Under the pieces are notes generated by a model. That model was given only the letters and a program-made list of their open reading frames with translations. It did no database searches and had not been told where the DNA came from. A DNA stretch of 64,000 bases from Prochlorococcus sp. AG-409-A19 (lineage in GTDB: Bacteria; Cyanobacteriota; Cyanobacteriia; PCC-6307; Cyanobiaceae). How positions within the stretch are numbered: the first letter of the stretch is position 1; every line of letters begins with the position of its first letter. Of this stretch, positions 18,492 to 28,283 are shown piece after piece. The translations under genes and the position numbers were made by a program. The stretch covers positions 1-64,000 of the forward strand of contig QCJH01000007.1 of the NCBI GenBank assembly GCA_003216155.1. The letters run 5' to 3'.

Positions 18492-20440
18492 GTCGAAGCC
18501 CTCGAGAATGGGCTGTGCTTATTGGCGCAGCTCTATCTCTGGGATGTGGAGCTGCATTTGCTGAGAATTCTCTAAGTATTCTCGTAGATTCGATTCTCCC
18601 AGACGTCAGCTTTGTCAAGGGTTTCAGTCGCCCTGGCACAATGACCCTTCTTTCTAGCAATGGCGAAGTAATTCAAAAGCTTGGGCCAGCTACTCGTGAA
18701 AAGGTGACACCTGGGGGAATGCCAATACTTCTAAAAAAAGCCTTTGTTGCAGCAGAAGATAGGCGATTTTATAAACATAAAGGGGTAGATTTATGGGGTA
18801 TTGGCAGGGCTATAGCTACAAACCTCAGACAAGGAGCTGTAAGACAAGGAGCCAGCACGATCACACAACAACTAGCTCGAACAGTTTTTCTTACTCAAGA
18901 GAGGACTTTAACAAGGAAACTTAAAGAAGCTGCTCTTGCATACAAGCTAGAAAGACAATTAAATAAGCAACAGATTCTTGAACAATATCTCAACAATGTT
19001 TATTTGGGATCAGGAGCTTATGGAGTTGGAGATGCTTCTTGGGTTTACTTTTCAAAAAACCCTGAACAACTATCATTGGCAGAGGCAGCTTTAATTGCTG
19101 GCCTTGCTCCTGCACCATCAATTTATTCGCCACTTGTTAATGCAGATATATCACTGAAACGCCGCTCAATAGTCCTTGAAAGAATGTATCAAGTCGGCTT
19201 TATATCAAAAGAAGAACTATCAAATGCCAAGAAAAAACAACTTAATCTTAAACCTGCTATTCCAAAATATTTCAATAGCTCTGCACCATTTTTCACTAGC
19301 TGGGTAGCACAGCAGTTGCCCGAATTTCTAACAGCTGAGCAGCTTGAAATAGGTGGTCTAAAGATTCATACTAGTCTTAATCTAAACTGGCAAAAAGAAG
19401 CGCAAAAGGTTTTAAGAGAATCCTCACCTAACAATTCTGAGGGTGCAATAGTTTCCATACAACCAAGTACTGGCCTGGTAAAAGTTCTAGTCGGAGGAAA
19501 GGATTTCAATACAACTCAATTTAATCGGGCCACTCAGGCGCTTCGTTCTCCAGGGTCAACCTTCAAACTTTTTCCTTATGCAGCCGCACTTAGCCTGGGC
19601 TATAGGCCACAAGACAAATTCATAGATACACCAACTTGTTGGTATGGGTACTGTCCAAAAAACTTTGGCAATAAATACCTTGGAGAGGTTTCCATGGCAG
19701 AAGCATTTAAATACTCGTTGAACACAATTGCGGTAAAGGTATTAGAGGAAGTGGGATTCAAAAAAGTAATAAAAATAGCCAACAATCTTGGCGTTGGGAA
19801 TAAAAATAAACTTGGTCAATATTACCCATTAGCAATAGGTGCTTATGAACAAACTGTAATGGATATGACAGCAGCCTACTCTGCAGTTGCAAACAGAGGT
19901 GTTTATATAAAACCTACACCTTTTGAAGAAATTCGAGGACCTAATAATGAACTTCTATGGAGTAGAAAGATAAATGGCCCCAAAGGGAAAAGATCCCTAA
20001 GAATAAAAGTTGCAGATACTTTGAACTCTATGCTCCAAGAGGTTGTTAGAGATGGGAGCGGGGTTGCAGCTTCTCTAAAGAATCATCCTGTAGCAGGAAA
20101 AACAGGAACATCTGAAGGTGGTCGAGATCTCTGGTTCATTGGCTCTATTCCACAACTGACAACAGCAGTATGGTTTGGCCATGATGACAATCGAGAAACG
20201 AACAGTAATAGCAGTGATGCAGCCAAGGCGTGGAAAGAGTTTATGGAAAGAATTATCAAAGAATTTGCTTCGAAAGAGTTTCCTAAAAATCCATTCTTAC
20301 CAGAATCAGCTAAGCAGAAAAACTCTTCCATAAATTCTATGCAATCAATACAAATAACCAATCAGGGAACAATTGAAGAGCTACCAGAAATTCAGATCCT
20401 GCCAGGATCAAATATAGAGATTATGACTACTTTAGAATAA
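18488..20440 (+). CDS. Class A penicillin-binding protein (transglycosylase/transpeptidase)
   Basis: A 650-residue bifunctional peptidoglycan synthase. An N-terminal hydrophobic anchor covers about residues 6-26. The GT51 domain has EDRRFYKHKGVD near 88 and the GASTITQQLAR segment. The transpeptidase domain carries SPGSTFK (catalytic SxxK near 358), YSLNT (SxN) and GKTGTSEG near 538. It polymerises and cross-links the wall in the periplasm. The GTG start overlaps the chlG stop (GTGA), so the two are translationally coupled, an arrangement conserved in marine picocyanobacteria as far as I recall. Confidence 0.93.
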   Translation: MSRSPREWAVLIGAALSLGCGAAFAENSLSILVDSILPDVSFVKGFSRPGTMTLLSSNGEVIQKLGPATREKVTPGGMPILLKKAFVAAEDRRFYKHKGVDLWGIGRAIATNLRQGAVRQGASTITQQLARTVFLTQERTLTRKLKEAALAYKLERQLNKQQILEQYLNNVYLGSGAYGVGDASWVYFSKNPEQLSLAEAALIAGLAPAPSIYSPLVNADISLKRRSIVLERMYQVGFISKEELSNAKKKQLNLKPAIPKYFNSSAPFFTSWVAQQLPEFLTAEQLEIGGLKIHTSLNLNWQKEAQKVLRESSPNNSEGAIVSIQPSTGLVKVLVGGKDFNTTQFNRATQALRSPGSTFKLFPYAAALSLGYRPQDKFIDTPTCWYGYCPKNFGNKYLGEVSMAEAFKYSLNTIAVKVLEEVGFKKVIKIANNLGVGNKNKLGQYYPLAIGAYEQTVMDMTAAYSAVANRGVYIKPTPFEEIRGPNNELLWSRKINGPKGKRSLRIKVADTLNSMLQEVVRDGSGVAASLKNHPVAGKTGTSEGGRDLWFIGSIPQLTTAVWFGHDDNRETNSNSSDAAKAWKEFMERIIKEFASKEFPKNPFLPESAKQKNSSINSMQSIQITNQGTIEELPEIQILPGSNIEIMTTLE

Positions 20441-20478
20441 GAGCGCGAACAATTATTTTCGCCTTTAAAATAAGTACG

Positions 20479-21876
20479 TTAATTCATCAGGTCCATCACA
20501 GCAATATAGAATCCATCTCTATATTCCCCAGGTTGAGGCCAATATTGCTTTTCCTCTTTAAGATGCAATTGATCATGAGAGTTTAAAAAATCTTTAATCT
20601 GTTCAACATTCTCCTTGGGATGAATAGTGCAAGTTGAATAAACAATTCTACCCCCGGTTCTTAACAGGGGTAATAAACTCCCAAGTAAATCTTTCTGTAA
20701 ATCAACTATTTCATCAATAAGCTTAGGATTTATCCGCCAACGTGCATCTGGATTACGAGCAAGTGTGCCCAATCCAGAACAAGGAGCATCAACAAGAATT
20801 CGGTCGAAATAACCTCTCCAATTTGGCTTTTTATCCAATAAAGATGTTGAGTCAGCCTTAAGAATATTTATGCACTTCAGACCAAGTCGTTGTGCATTTG
20901 TAGAGACAAGTCTCAATCGATCTACTGATCGATCAACAGCCCATAATTCTCCTTTGTCATTCATTAACTCAGCTAAATGAGTCGTTTTCCCACCAGGTGC
21001 TGAGCAAGCATCCAGTACCCGCTCACCAGGCCTAGGAGCTAAAAGCAAAGATGCTCTTTGAGATGAACGGTCTTGCACACACCACTTTCCTTCTTTATAT
21101 CCAGGCCATTCACGAATATCCCCACCTCCAATAATTTTTAATGCGTCTTGTAAACCGTTAATCTGAATGGCTTCCAATCCTTCTAATCCGAAATCCTTCT
21201 TTAACTGCTCAGGCCTGGCTCGAATACAGTTTACCCTTATTTCAATTGGAGGTGATTGATTGCTTGCAATAGCAATCTGTTCAGCTCCATGAGCTCCCCT
21301 CCAAATAACCAATTGCTCTGCCAACCAAATTGGCAAAGAATGAACTTGAGCTAAAAAAGCTGATGAGCTATATGGTTCTGGCAAAGGCAGCTCTTCCCCA
21401 GATTCTTTGGCCCTAATTGCTGAGCGCAAAATACCATTAACGACAGGAGCAAGACGAAAAAGCTTGCCTTTTTTTGCTAACTCCACCGATGTATTAACGG
21501 CTGCACTTAATGGGATTCGGTCCATTCGAAAAATCTGATAAAGACCCAAATGAAGTAACCAGCGCAGAAGAGGTGGTTGACTCTTAGCCGGAACTTTGCC
21601 TAGATAGTCGATCCAACAATCAAGAAACTTTCGCTGTCTTATCGCCCCATAACTAATTTCCTTAACCAAAGCACGGTCAAAACTCTCTAAAGAATATTTT
21701 CTAAAAGCTCTTTCAGTAGCAACATCTACATAAGCACCCGCTGAGACAGCCTGCAAAATCTCCCAAGAAGCTAGCCTAGACAATAGGCCTGGCATATTTA
21801 TTTCGGTAGGATTTACATTCCCAGACTCTTTACTTTTCAAAATCACGATACGCAAAGTTGGATCAACTCGAGACAT
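20479..21876 (-). CDS. rsmB: 16S rRNA m5C967 methyltransferase RsmB/Sun
   Basis: A 465-residue protein with an N-terminal NusB-like RNA-binding domain (LLSRLASWEILQAVSAGAYVD to about 170) and a C-terminal Nop2/Sun methyltransferase. Motifs are DACSAPGGKTTHLAEL (SAM loop), DAPCSGLGTL (conserved PC) and YSTCTIHPKENVEQI (catalytic TC cysteine). It methylates cytosine in 16S rRNA during ribosome assembly. The first 27 residues are atypical; the ATG at 21795 (MPGLLSR) is a better match to the family start. Confidence 0.93.
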   Translation of the reverse strand: MSRVDPTLRIVILKSKESGNVNPTEINMPGLLSRLASWEILQAVSAGAYVDVATERAFRKYSLESFDRALVKEISYGAIRQRKFLDCWIDYLGKVPAKSQPPLLRWLLHLGLYQIFRMDRIPLSAAVNTSVELAKKGKLFRLAPVVNGILRSAIRAKESGEELPLPEPYSSSAFLAQVHSLPIWLAEQLVIWRGAHGAEQIAIASNQSPPIEIRVNCIRARPEQLKKDFGLEGLEAIQINGLQDALKIIGGGDIREWPGYKEGKWCVQDRSSQRASLLLAPRPGERVLDACSAPGGKTTHLAELMNDKGELWAVDRSVDRLRLVSTNAQRLGLKCINILKADSTSLLDKKPNWRGYFDRILVDAPCSGLGTLARNPDARWRINPKLIDEIVDLQKDLLGSLLPLLRTGGRIVYSTCTIHPKENVEQIKDFLNSHDQLHLKEEKQYWPQPGEYRDGFYIAVMDLMN

Positions 21877-21894
21877 CAGTTGCTTAAGCCCTTT

Positions 21895-22237
21895 TCAGGA
21901 CTCAAACTCTTGAGACTTGGGTTTCCATAAATGTTGCCTTAAAGACAGTCGGAATTCATCATCTACAAAAATAACTTCAACCATCAATAAATCCCTTTGC
22001 AACCAGTCAGACCCCTCCATTCGAATACTCATTGAAATCTTCCCCCTTTGCACTCACAACTCGATGCCAAGGAATGTTTGAATAAAAACTCAATCGCCTT
22101 AAAGCCCATCCAACTTGACGCGCACATCAATAAGAACCAATGATCTCAGCTATCTGCCCATAAGTAGCCACTTGACCAAATGGTATTTGTGAGACAACTT
22201 CAAATACCCTCAAATCAAAAGACTCCCTTTGGGACAT
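21895..22237 (-). pseudogene. Broken MGMT/alkyltransferase-like (ATL) DNA-binding protein
   Basis: Read in three pieces on the minus strand, this is one MGMT-like domain. The first piece, from ATG 22237, reads SFDLRVFEVVSQIPFGQVATYGQIAEIIGSY and ends at a TGA (22127-22129). The same frame continues CARQVGWALRRLSFYSNIPWHRVVSAKGE, the helix-turn-helix and IPWHRVV motif of the family. One base shift later it reads MEGSDWLQRDLLMVEVIF and ends FES at 21895. One nonsense change (probably CGA to TGA) and one 1-base insertion explain the damage. IPWHRVV marks an alkyltransferase-like protein, where Trp replaces the acceptor Cys. Sequencing error is possible but needs two errors. Confidence 0.75.
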
Positions 22238-22892
22238 GCCAATGTTGCCTAAGAGATTTAATCGTCTAAAAGCAGTTTTAAATTGTCGGATGGGCAATCT
22301 GACTGTACTCATGGAAGAAGTTGGAAAGCCACACAACCTTTCAGCAATTCTGCGTACGTGTGATGCAGTAGGTGTCTTAGACGCCCATGCTGTTAGCAAA
22401 CAAAACAGAACACCAACATTCAATAGCACCGCTCAAGGAAGCCAAAAATGGGTAAGACTTCAAAACCACCCGAATATTGAAACTGCAATAGCAACCTTAA
22501 AAGGGAAAGGCTTTACAATTTATGGTACAAATCTTGAAGTTAATTCAAAAGACTTCCGCTCATATAATTATTGTGAATCAACGGCATTTGTTTTAGGAGC
22601 AGAAAAATGGGGGTTAAGTGAATCTGCTAAATCTTTAGTAGATGAATCAATATACATTCCTATGAGAGGAATGGTTCAATCTCTAAATGTATCTGTCGCC
22701 GCTGCAACTTTGCTGTTTGAAGCTCTGAGACAAAGAGAAAATGCAGGAGTAATTCCAAAAACTGGAGAAGGACTAGAGCCAGATCTTTATCTCAAAAGAC
22801 TTTTCGAATGGTCTTATCCAGAAATTGCTGAATTATGCAGGATCGAAGAAAGACCCTACCCTAAGTTAAACCAAAGAGGAGAAATTATTTGA
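22236..22892 (+). CDS. trmH: tRNA Gm18 2'-O-methyltransferase TrmH (SpoU family)
   Basis: A 218-residue SPOUT enzyme that methylates the ribose of G18 in the tRNA D-loop. The start MLPKRFNRLKAVLNCRMGNLTVLME aligns with the TrmH N-terminus. KPHNLSAILRTCDAVGV (about 32-48) holds the catalytic Arg. The C-terminal knot is FVLGAEKWGLSE and YIPMRGMVQSLNVSVAAATLLFE. Its ATG overlaps the start of the broken MGMT-like gene on the other strand, so the two once shared a divergent promoter zone. Confidence 0.9.
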   Translation: MPMLPKRFNRLKAVLNCRMGNLTVLMEEVGKPHNLSAILRTCDAVGVLDAHAVSKQNRTPTFNSTAQGSQKWVRLQNHPNIETAIATLKGKGFTIYGTNLEVNSKDFRSYNYCESTAFVLGAEKWGLSESAKSLVDESIYIPMRGMVQSLNVSVAAATLLFEALRQRENAGVIPKTGEGLEPDLYLKRLFEWSYPEIAELCRIEERPYPKLNQRGEII

Positions 22893-23023
22893 GGTTTTCC
22901 GCGAATAACAAAAATTTTTTCACCGAGACATATCAGCAGATAATAGATCGAGAGAAGTCTATTAATTAATTCAAAACATTTAGTTAAAAAAGAAGCTTAA
23001 AAAAACACCTTGATCCAATTCAA

Positions 23024-23899
23024 CTAAGAAATACTTCTCTGCCCATCAAAACCGCTGATCCATTTTTCCAATCCCTCACCCAGAAAAGAAAGACCTAATA
23101 CAAGTATAAACATAGCAAGTCCTGGATATAAAGCTGTCCACCAAATACCTGTAGGGAGAGCATTTAATGCCATATGTAAATCACTTCCCCATTCAGGTAC
23201 TGTCTCAGGCAATCCTAAACCTAAGAATCCTAATCCTCCAAGCACAAGCACAGCGTCAGCAGAGTTTAATGTCAAGAGAACAGGCACTGATGTGATTACA
23301 TTTCTCGAAATATATTTTCTCAGAATCCAGAGCGGTCCAGCGCCAACTACTCTTGCTGCATCAACAAATAATTCTGACTTTATTTGTGCGGTCTGGTTAC
23401 GAACAACTCGAAAATATTGAGGAACATATACAACGCATAAAGCCACCGCTGCATTCGGTATGCCTCTGCCTAACAAAAAAGCAAGTACTACTGATAGTAA
23501 TAAGACTGGGATTGTATAAATAGTGTCCATCAACAATACAAGAATTCTGTCTAACGCACCTCCCAAATAACCACTAAACATTCCTAAAGGGACTCCAACC
23601 AATACTGCAAGGCTTACTGCTAAAACAACAACTTGCAGAGCCACACCACTACCTTCGAGAGTCCGAACGCAAACATCACGTCCTAGTCGGTCAGTCCCAC
23701 ACCAATGGTGAAATGATGGATGAGCATAAATAGGGTTATCTAGGCCGATGCTTGAGTCAGGCACAGCCCCCATCCGAACCAAAAGAGGTGTAATCAAGGC
23801 AACCAATAGATAAAAGCCAACAATAAAAATTCCCCACCTGGCCAAGCGATTAGAAAGGGTCGTATCCCTATATGCAACTCTCAGAAAAGGAAGAACCAA
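23024..23899 (-). CDS. Peptide/nickel-type ABC transporter permease (DppC/OppC family)
   Basis: A 291-residue inner-membrane permease with about six helices. The N-terminal AIFIVGFYLLVALITPLLV-like helix is near 25-42. The periplasmic segment HWCGTDRLGRDVCVRTLEGSGVA near 66 is diagnostic of DppC/OppC proteins. The EAA loop is DAARVVGAGPLWILRKYI near 182. It would import peptides or a related solute, driven by partner ATPases. No partner permease, ATPase or binding protein is adjacent; they must be elsewhere if the system works. Confidence 0.88.
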   Translation of the reverse strand: MVLPFLRVAYRDTTLSNRLARWGIFIVGFYLLVALITPLLVRMGAVPDSSIGLDNPIYAHPSFHHWCGTDRLGRDVCVRTLEGSGVALQVVVLAVSLAVLVGVPLGMFSGYLGGALDRILVLLMDTIYTIPVLLLSVVLAFLLGRGIPNAAVALCVVYVPQYFRVVRNQTAQIKSELFVDAARVVGAGPLWILRKYISRNVITSVPVLLTLNSADAVLVLGGLGFLGLGLPETVPEWGSDLHMALNALPTGIWWTALYPGLAMFILVLGLSFLGEGLEKWISGFDGQRSIS

Positions 23900-23986
23900 G
23901 AGAAAATAAAAACCTACATAAAAGACTAAAGCCTAGAAAAGCCAATTGAAAAGTGCTTAGATATCTATGTGCACAAATACACAATC

Positions 23987-24142
23987 ATGAACCAAAAAGA
24001 AAAAGGCCTAACCGTTGGAGAATTAACAATGTCAATCGGAGCCTTACTAATTGTAGTACTAATATGGTCAGCATTTAAAGGGCAAGACCAATCCAATCAA
24101 GAAACATTCTTACCGGATCAAAAAGAGATGATTTCAGGGTAG
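23987..24142 (+). CDS. 51-residue single-TM small protein
   Basis: A short frame begins at ATG 23987 and stops at TAG 24140-24142. It reads MNQKEKGLTVGELTMSIGAL followed by a hydrophobic helix to about residue 30 and a charged soluble tail ending KEMISG. The layout is that of a small bitopic cyanobacterial membrane protein. It fills the gap between two minus-strand genes (the permease and lepA), leaving 32 bases to the lepA stop. I know no function for it, and its ribosome site is weak. Confidence 0.6.
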   Translation: MNQKEKGLTVGELTMSIGALLIVVLIWSAFKGQDQSNQETFLPDQKEMISG

Positions 24143-24173
24143 AATGAGGTTCTATGAATCTTTGAAGATTTAA

Positions 24174-25982
24174 CTACTGATTCAACTTAAGTACTGCCAT
24201 AAAAGCTTCTTGCGGAACATCTACCTTACCCATCGCCTTCATTCTCTTTTTTCCTTTAGCCTGCTTCTTTAATAACTTCTTCTTACGAGAAATGTCACCT
24301 CCATAACACTTTGCAAGTACATCTTTGCGCATTGCACTTATGCTTTCGCTAGCTATTATTCGACTCCCTATAGAAGCTTGTATAGGGATCTTAAATTGCT
24401 GCCTAGGGATCAATTCCTTAAGCTTCTCAACCAATCCTTTCCCTACAAAATAGGCTTTGTCCCTATGCACAATAGTGGTTAATGGATCTGCCTTCTCAGA
24501 GTTAATCAAAACATCTAATCGCACTAGGTCATTTTTGCGATATCCAATAAGGTGATATTCCATAGATGCATAACCTTTAGTACGGCTTTTCATTTGGTCA
24601 AAAAAGTCAGTTACAACCTCAGCGAGAGGCAACTCGTATATAAGAGTTACCCTTTCTGTTGTTATATACTTCATATCAACAAAATCTCCTCTTCTTTCCT
24701 GACAAAGCCCCATCAATACTCCATTGTATTCATTCGGGGCATAAACTTCCATCCGAACGTAGGGCTCTTCTATCGATTCACGCTTTTGCGGGTCTGGCAA
24801 GGTGGCAGGATTGTCTATCATTAACTCTTGATTATCAATCATATTAACCTTATATATCACTGAGGGGGCTGTAACTATTAGATCTAAGTCATACTCGCGT
24901 TCCAATCTTTCTTGAACAATTTCCATATGTAACAGACCAAGGAAACCGCAACGAAACCCAAAGCCCATAGCACTGCTAGTTTCGGGTTCATATTTCAAAG
25001 CCGCATCTGAAAGTTGCAACTTATCAAGTGCTTCTCTTAAATCAGGGTATTGATCAGCATCAGTAGGAAATAATCCACAAAAAACCATTGGCTTAGCCTC
25101 TGTATATCCTGGCAAAGGCTTATCTGCTGGAGAGTTCAAAAGTGTAATAGTATCCCCAACCCTTGCATCAGAAACAGCTTTTATCGAAGCAGATAAATAA
25201 CCTACTTCGCCAGCATGTAATTCTTTGACTTCTTTTTGGTCGGGTGACATTACACCTATTTCATCCAGCTCATAACTCTTATTGCTTGCCATAAGTAATA
25301 CCTTGTCTTTAGCACTTATTCTGCCACTAATCACACGGAAATAAACAATAACACCTCTATAAGGATCATAGTAAGAATCAAAGATAAGGGCCTTAGTTGC
25401 ATCCTTAACTGAATCTTGTGGTGAAGGGATTCTATCAACTACTGCTTGCAAAATCTCTTCTACTCCTAATCCTGTCTTGGCAGAACAAACAATTGCATTA
25501 GAAGTGTCTAACCCAATAATCGACTCTATTTCCTCTTTGATTTTCTCTGGATCTGATCCTGGAAGATCAACTTTGTTTAAGACAGGAATAATCTCAAGGT
25601 CATTCTCCAAGGCCAGATAAACATTTGCCAACGTCTGAGCCTCAACACCCTGACTAGCATCCACAACAAGCAAAGCACCTTCACATGCTTGCAATGAGCG
25701 ACTGACCTCATATGAAAAGTCAACATGACCAGGTGTATCTATCAAATTCAATACATAATCCTTTCCATTGGTTGCCGTGTATTTCATTCTTGCTGCCTGC
25801 AGTTTGATTGTGATACCTCTTTCTCGCTCTAAATCCATATTGTCTAGAAACTGTTCTTGCATATCTCTTCCAGCAACAGTCCCTGTGTCCTGCAACAGCC
25901 GGTCAGCCAAGGTTGATTTACCGTGGTCGATGTGGGCAATAATGCAAAAGTTTCTCAGGCGAGAAACGGGAACGTCAGTCAT
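24174..25982 (-). CDS. lepA: Elongation factor 4 (LepA), back-translocating GTPase
   Basis: A complete 602-residue LepA. The G1 motif [12 protein letters not shown] (about 15-26), G3 [13 protein letters not shown]4 NKVDLPGSD and G5 CSAKTGLGV are intact. The LepA-specific C-terminal domain ends [20 protein letters not shown] and AFMAVLKLN. It acts on stalled or mistranslocated ribosomes. The start [12 protein letters not shown] is right for cyanobacterial members. It is monocistronic as far as can be seen. Confidence 0.97.
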   Translation of the reverse strand: MTDVPVSRLRNFCIIAHIDHGKSTLADRLLQDTGTVAGRDMQEQFLDNMDLERERGITIKLQAARMKYTATNGKDYVLNLIDTPGHVDFSYEVSRSLQACEGALLVVDASQGVEAQTLANVYLALENDLEIIPVLNKVDLPGSDPEKIKEEIESIIGLDTSNAIVCSAKTGLGVEEILQAVVDRIPSPQDSVKDATKALIFDSYYDPYRGVIVYFRVISGRISAKDKVLLMASNKSYELDEIGVMSPDQKEVKELHAGEVGYLSASIKAVSDARVGDTITLLNSPADKPLPGYTEAKPMVFCGLFPTDADQYPDLREALDKLQLSDAALKYEPETSSAMGFGFRCGFLGLLHMEIVQERLEREYDLDLIVTAPSVIYKVNMIDNQELMIDNPATLPDPQKRESIEEPYVRMEVYAPNEYNGVLMGLCQERRGDFVDMKYITTERVTLIYELPLAEVVTDFFDQMKSRTKGYASMEYHLIGYRKNDLVRLDVLINSEKADPLTTIVHRDKAYFVGKGLVEKLKELIPRQQFKIPIQASIGSRIIASESISAMRKDVLAKCYGGDISRKKKLLKKQAKGKKRMKAMGKVDVPQEAFMAVLKLNQ

Positions 25983-26074
25983 GCTCTAGGGAATCCCCGT
26001 GCCGGGCTTTATAAAGCTAATTTGAAGATCCTAATCAGCAAACTCATAGATCCATGAAAGAACTAGTAGTTGCT

Positions 26075-27565
26075 TCATTCAAGATTTAGCAAAACATTAT
26101 TACGCCGCCGAATATTTACAAGTGATTCGGATTGTTGCATTGGATCATGACCAAAACTTGGCAGCAGTTTCTTCAACCGGTCCTGCCACTCAAAAGTATT
26201 GAACCTTTCAGACCAACAACGCTTCAAAAGCTCCAGCATTATGTGAACTGCAGTACTAGCTCCAGGAGAAGCGCCTAATAAAGCTGCGAGAGAACCATCA
26301 GCCGATGCGACTACCTCAGTGCCCATCTGCAAAACTCCGCCATGTTTAGTGGACTTGATTATTTGCACTCGCTGGCCTGCAACTGACAAATGCCAATCCT
26401 TTCCATGAGCTTTGGGGAAAAATTCCACTAGTGCTTTAAGACGATCTTCGTTGCTCTGGGTTAACTGAGCAACGAGATAACCAACTAAATCCAAATTATT
26501 TTTCCCAACATCCAACATAGACGAGAAATTTGCATGATTAACTGAACGAATAAGGTCCAATTTTGAGCCGTTCTTTAAAAACTTACTGCTAAAACCTGCA
26601 TAAGGACCAAACAAAAGAGATCTTTTTCCATCAATCCAGCGACTATCAAGATGAGGAACAGACATAGGCGGTGCTCCTATCTTCGCTTTTCCGTAAACCT
26701 TTGCATGATGGCGTTTCGAAAGACTTTGATCAGAACAAACCAACCAATGCCCACTAACAGGGAAACCTCCATAGCCCTTGGCTTCAGGTACCCCAGATTT
26801 TTGTAATAACGGCAATGCACCACCACCTGCGCCTAAAAAAACGAATTCCCCCTCAACTTGCTTACTCCCTTCATTATTAACTAAATCAATTATCCATTTG
26901 CCATGATCTCCTCTAAAAAGGTCAACTACTTCAGTATTTAAAGCCAACTCAAAATTACCTCTTTTCGAAAGAAGCTTGAAATACGCTTTAGTCAATGATC
27001 CAAAGTTAACATCAGTTCCACGATGTACACGAGTTGCCGCAACTGAAACAGACTGGCTACGACCTTCCATAACCAAAGGCATCCAATCCAGAAGTTCTTT
27101 AAAATCAGCACTCCATTCCATAGAAGAAAATGCAGGGAATTTTCGCATCTCTCTATACCGAGCTTTCAAATAGGTGCAATTTTCTTCTCCCCAAACAAAA
27201 CTTATATGAGGCAAAGACTTAATGAATTCATTAGGAATAAGCTTTTCCTGATGGACCAAAGATGCCCATAGTTCTAGGCTTTGCTCAAAAGCAAAATTAA
27301 TAGCCAAAGCCTTTTTTATTTCAAAACTTCCTTGATTATTAAGAGGTGTGTAATTAAGCTCACAATTTGCAGCATGTCCTGTTCCTGCATTGTTTATAGC
27401 AGCACTGCTCTCCAAGCCAGGCTCTTCTAGTCGCTCAATAACAAGCAGCCGAATATTGGGATCCAATTCATTCAACAGAGTGGCCAAGGTGGCACTCATG
27501 ATTCCAGCTCCTACCAATACTGCGTCGTAGCGAGATTCAGACCCAGCCACCTCGGAAAAGTACAA
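26075..27565 (-). CDS. mqo: Malate:quinone oxidoreductase
   Basis: A 496-residue FAD-dependent membrane-associated enzyme that oxidises malate to oxaloacetate and passes electrons to quinone. The FAD loop is VLVGAGIMSATLATLLNEL (about 17-35). Typical Mqo blocks follow: NAGTGHAANCELNYTP, GGFPVSGHWLVC, SVPHLDSRWIDGKRSLLFGPYAGFSSKF, and the C-terminal GASPGASTAVHIMLELL. Length is normal. In picocyanobacteria it serves in place of, or beside, soluble malate dehydrogenase. Confidence 0.95.
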   Translation of the reverse strand: MYFSEVAGSESRYDAVLVGAGIMSATLATLLNELDPNIRLLVIERLEEPGLESSAAINNAGTGHAANCELNYTPLNNQGSFEIKKALAINFAFEQSLELWASLVHQEKLIPNEFIKSLPHISFVWGEENCTYLKARYREMRKFPAFSSMEWSADFKELLDWMPLVMEGRSQSVSVAATRVHRGTDVNFGSLTKAYFKLLSKRGNFELALNTEVVDLFRGDHGKWIIDLVNNEGSKQVEGEFVFLGAGGGALPLLQKSGVPEAKGYGGFPVSGHWLVCSDQSLSKRHHAKVYGKAKIGAPPMSVPHLDSRWIDGKRSLLFGPYAGFSSKFLKNGSKLDLIRSVNHANFSSMLDVGKNNLDLVGYLVAQLTQSNEDRLKALVEFFPKAHGKDWHLSVAGQRVQIIKSTKHGGVLQMGTEVVASADGSLAALLGASPGASTAVHIMLELLKRCWSERFNTFEWQDRLKKLLPSFGHDPMQQSESLVNIRRRNNVLLNLE

Positions 27566-27640
27566 AAACGAAAAGCGACTTCCTAGTCAGATTATGAGCT
27601 GCCTTACTAATCTGAATAAGAACTTATGCGAAAGAACTCA

Positions 27641-27886
27641 ATGACGGAAGAAAGCATGGCCCTCACAAAGGAAAATGTTGAATCTGTTTTGGATGAGCTG
27701 AGGCCTTTCCTTATCGCAGATGGCGGCAATGTTGAGATTATCGAAATCGATGGGCCTGTTGTAAAAGTAAGGCTCCAAGGGGCCTGCGGAAGCTGCCCAA
27801 GCAGCACCATGACCTTAAAGATGGGAATTGAGAGGAAACTTCGTGAGGCAATTCCAGAAGTCAGCGAAGTTGTTCAAGTCCTTTAA
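27641..27886 (+). CDS. NifU C-terminal-type iron-sulfur scaffold (Nfu)
   Basis: An 81-residue Nfu domain with the conserved body [21 protein letters not shown] and the cluster-binding CGSC of [18 protein letters not shown]. It carries and delivers Fe-S clusters, notably to photosystem I in cyanobacteria. I chose ATG 27641 ([10 protein letters not shown]), which gives the usual cyanobacterial length; ATG 27626 adds five residues and ATG 27656 removes five. It is divergent from mqo and lies 36 bases before the next gene. Confidence 0.92.
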   Translation: MTEESMALTKENVESVLDELRPFLIADGGNVEIIEIDGPVVKVRLQGACGSCPSSTMTLKMGIERKLREAIPEVSEVVQVL

Positions 27887-27921
27887 TCTCCATCTAGAGA
27901 AATAGTCTCTTATGAAGTTAG

Positions 27922-28266
27922 TTGGCAAAACACCGAGTTAGGGCTATTGATAAAGCAGTAGGCAAACTTTTCCTACACCGCTCCAAAGCAATGACCGTTG
28001 CAACAACACAGGTCGAAGGGATTACTAAGGGTGTCCGTGAAGCAATTGTTGACAGTCTTCGGGCCTGTCAATCCAAAGAGCAACTTTTAGCATTTGAAGC
28101 AGAATTCAACCTAAAGGCCAATGCAGGGCCACTTTACCTAGTTATATGTCAATTTTTGCACGACCGTACCATCTCTAGAGCTCTAGCAGCTAAATCTCTA
28201 AGAGCTCTTATAGAAGATAGAGAAAACCAACTACTTACATCTATAAAACACGATATCAATAAATAA
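27922..28266 (+). CDS. Hypothetical basic helical protein
   Basis: A 114-residue protein, basic and largely helical (VGKLFLHRSKAMTVATTQVEGITKGVREAIVDSLRACQSKEQLLAFEAEF). I do not recognise it. A stop codon directly precedes the TTG start, so no longer form exists; ATG 24 codons later is an alternative. It follows the Nfu gene closely, so the two may be co-transcribed. Confidence 0.6.
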   Translation: MAKHRVRAIDKAVGKLFLHRSKAMTVATTQVEGITKGVREAIVDSLRACQSKEQLLAFEAEFNLKANAGPLYLVICQFLHDRTISRALAAKSLRALIEDRENQLLTSIKHDINK

Positions 28267-28283
28267 AGATTCGAATGATGACT

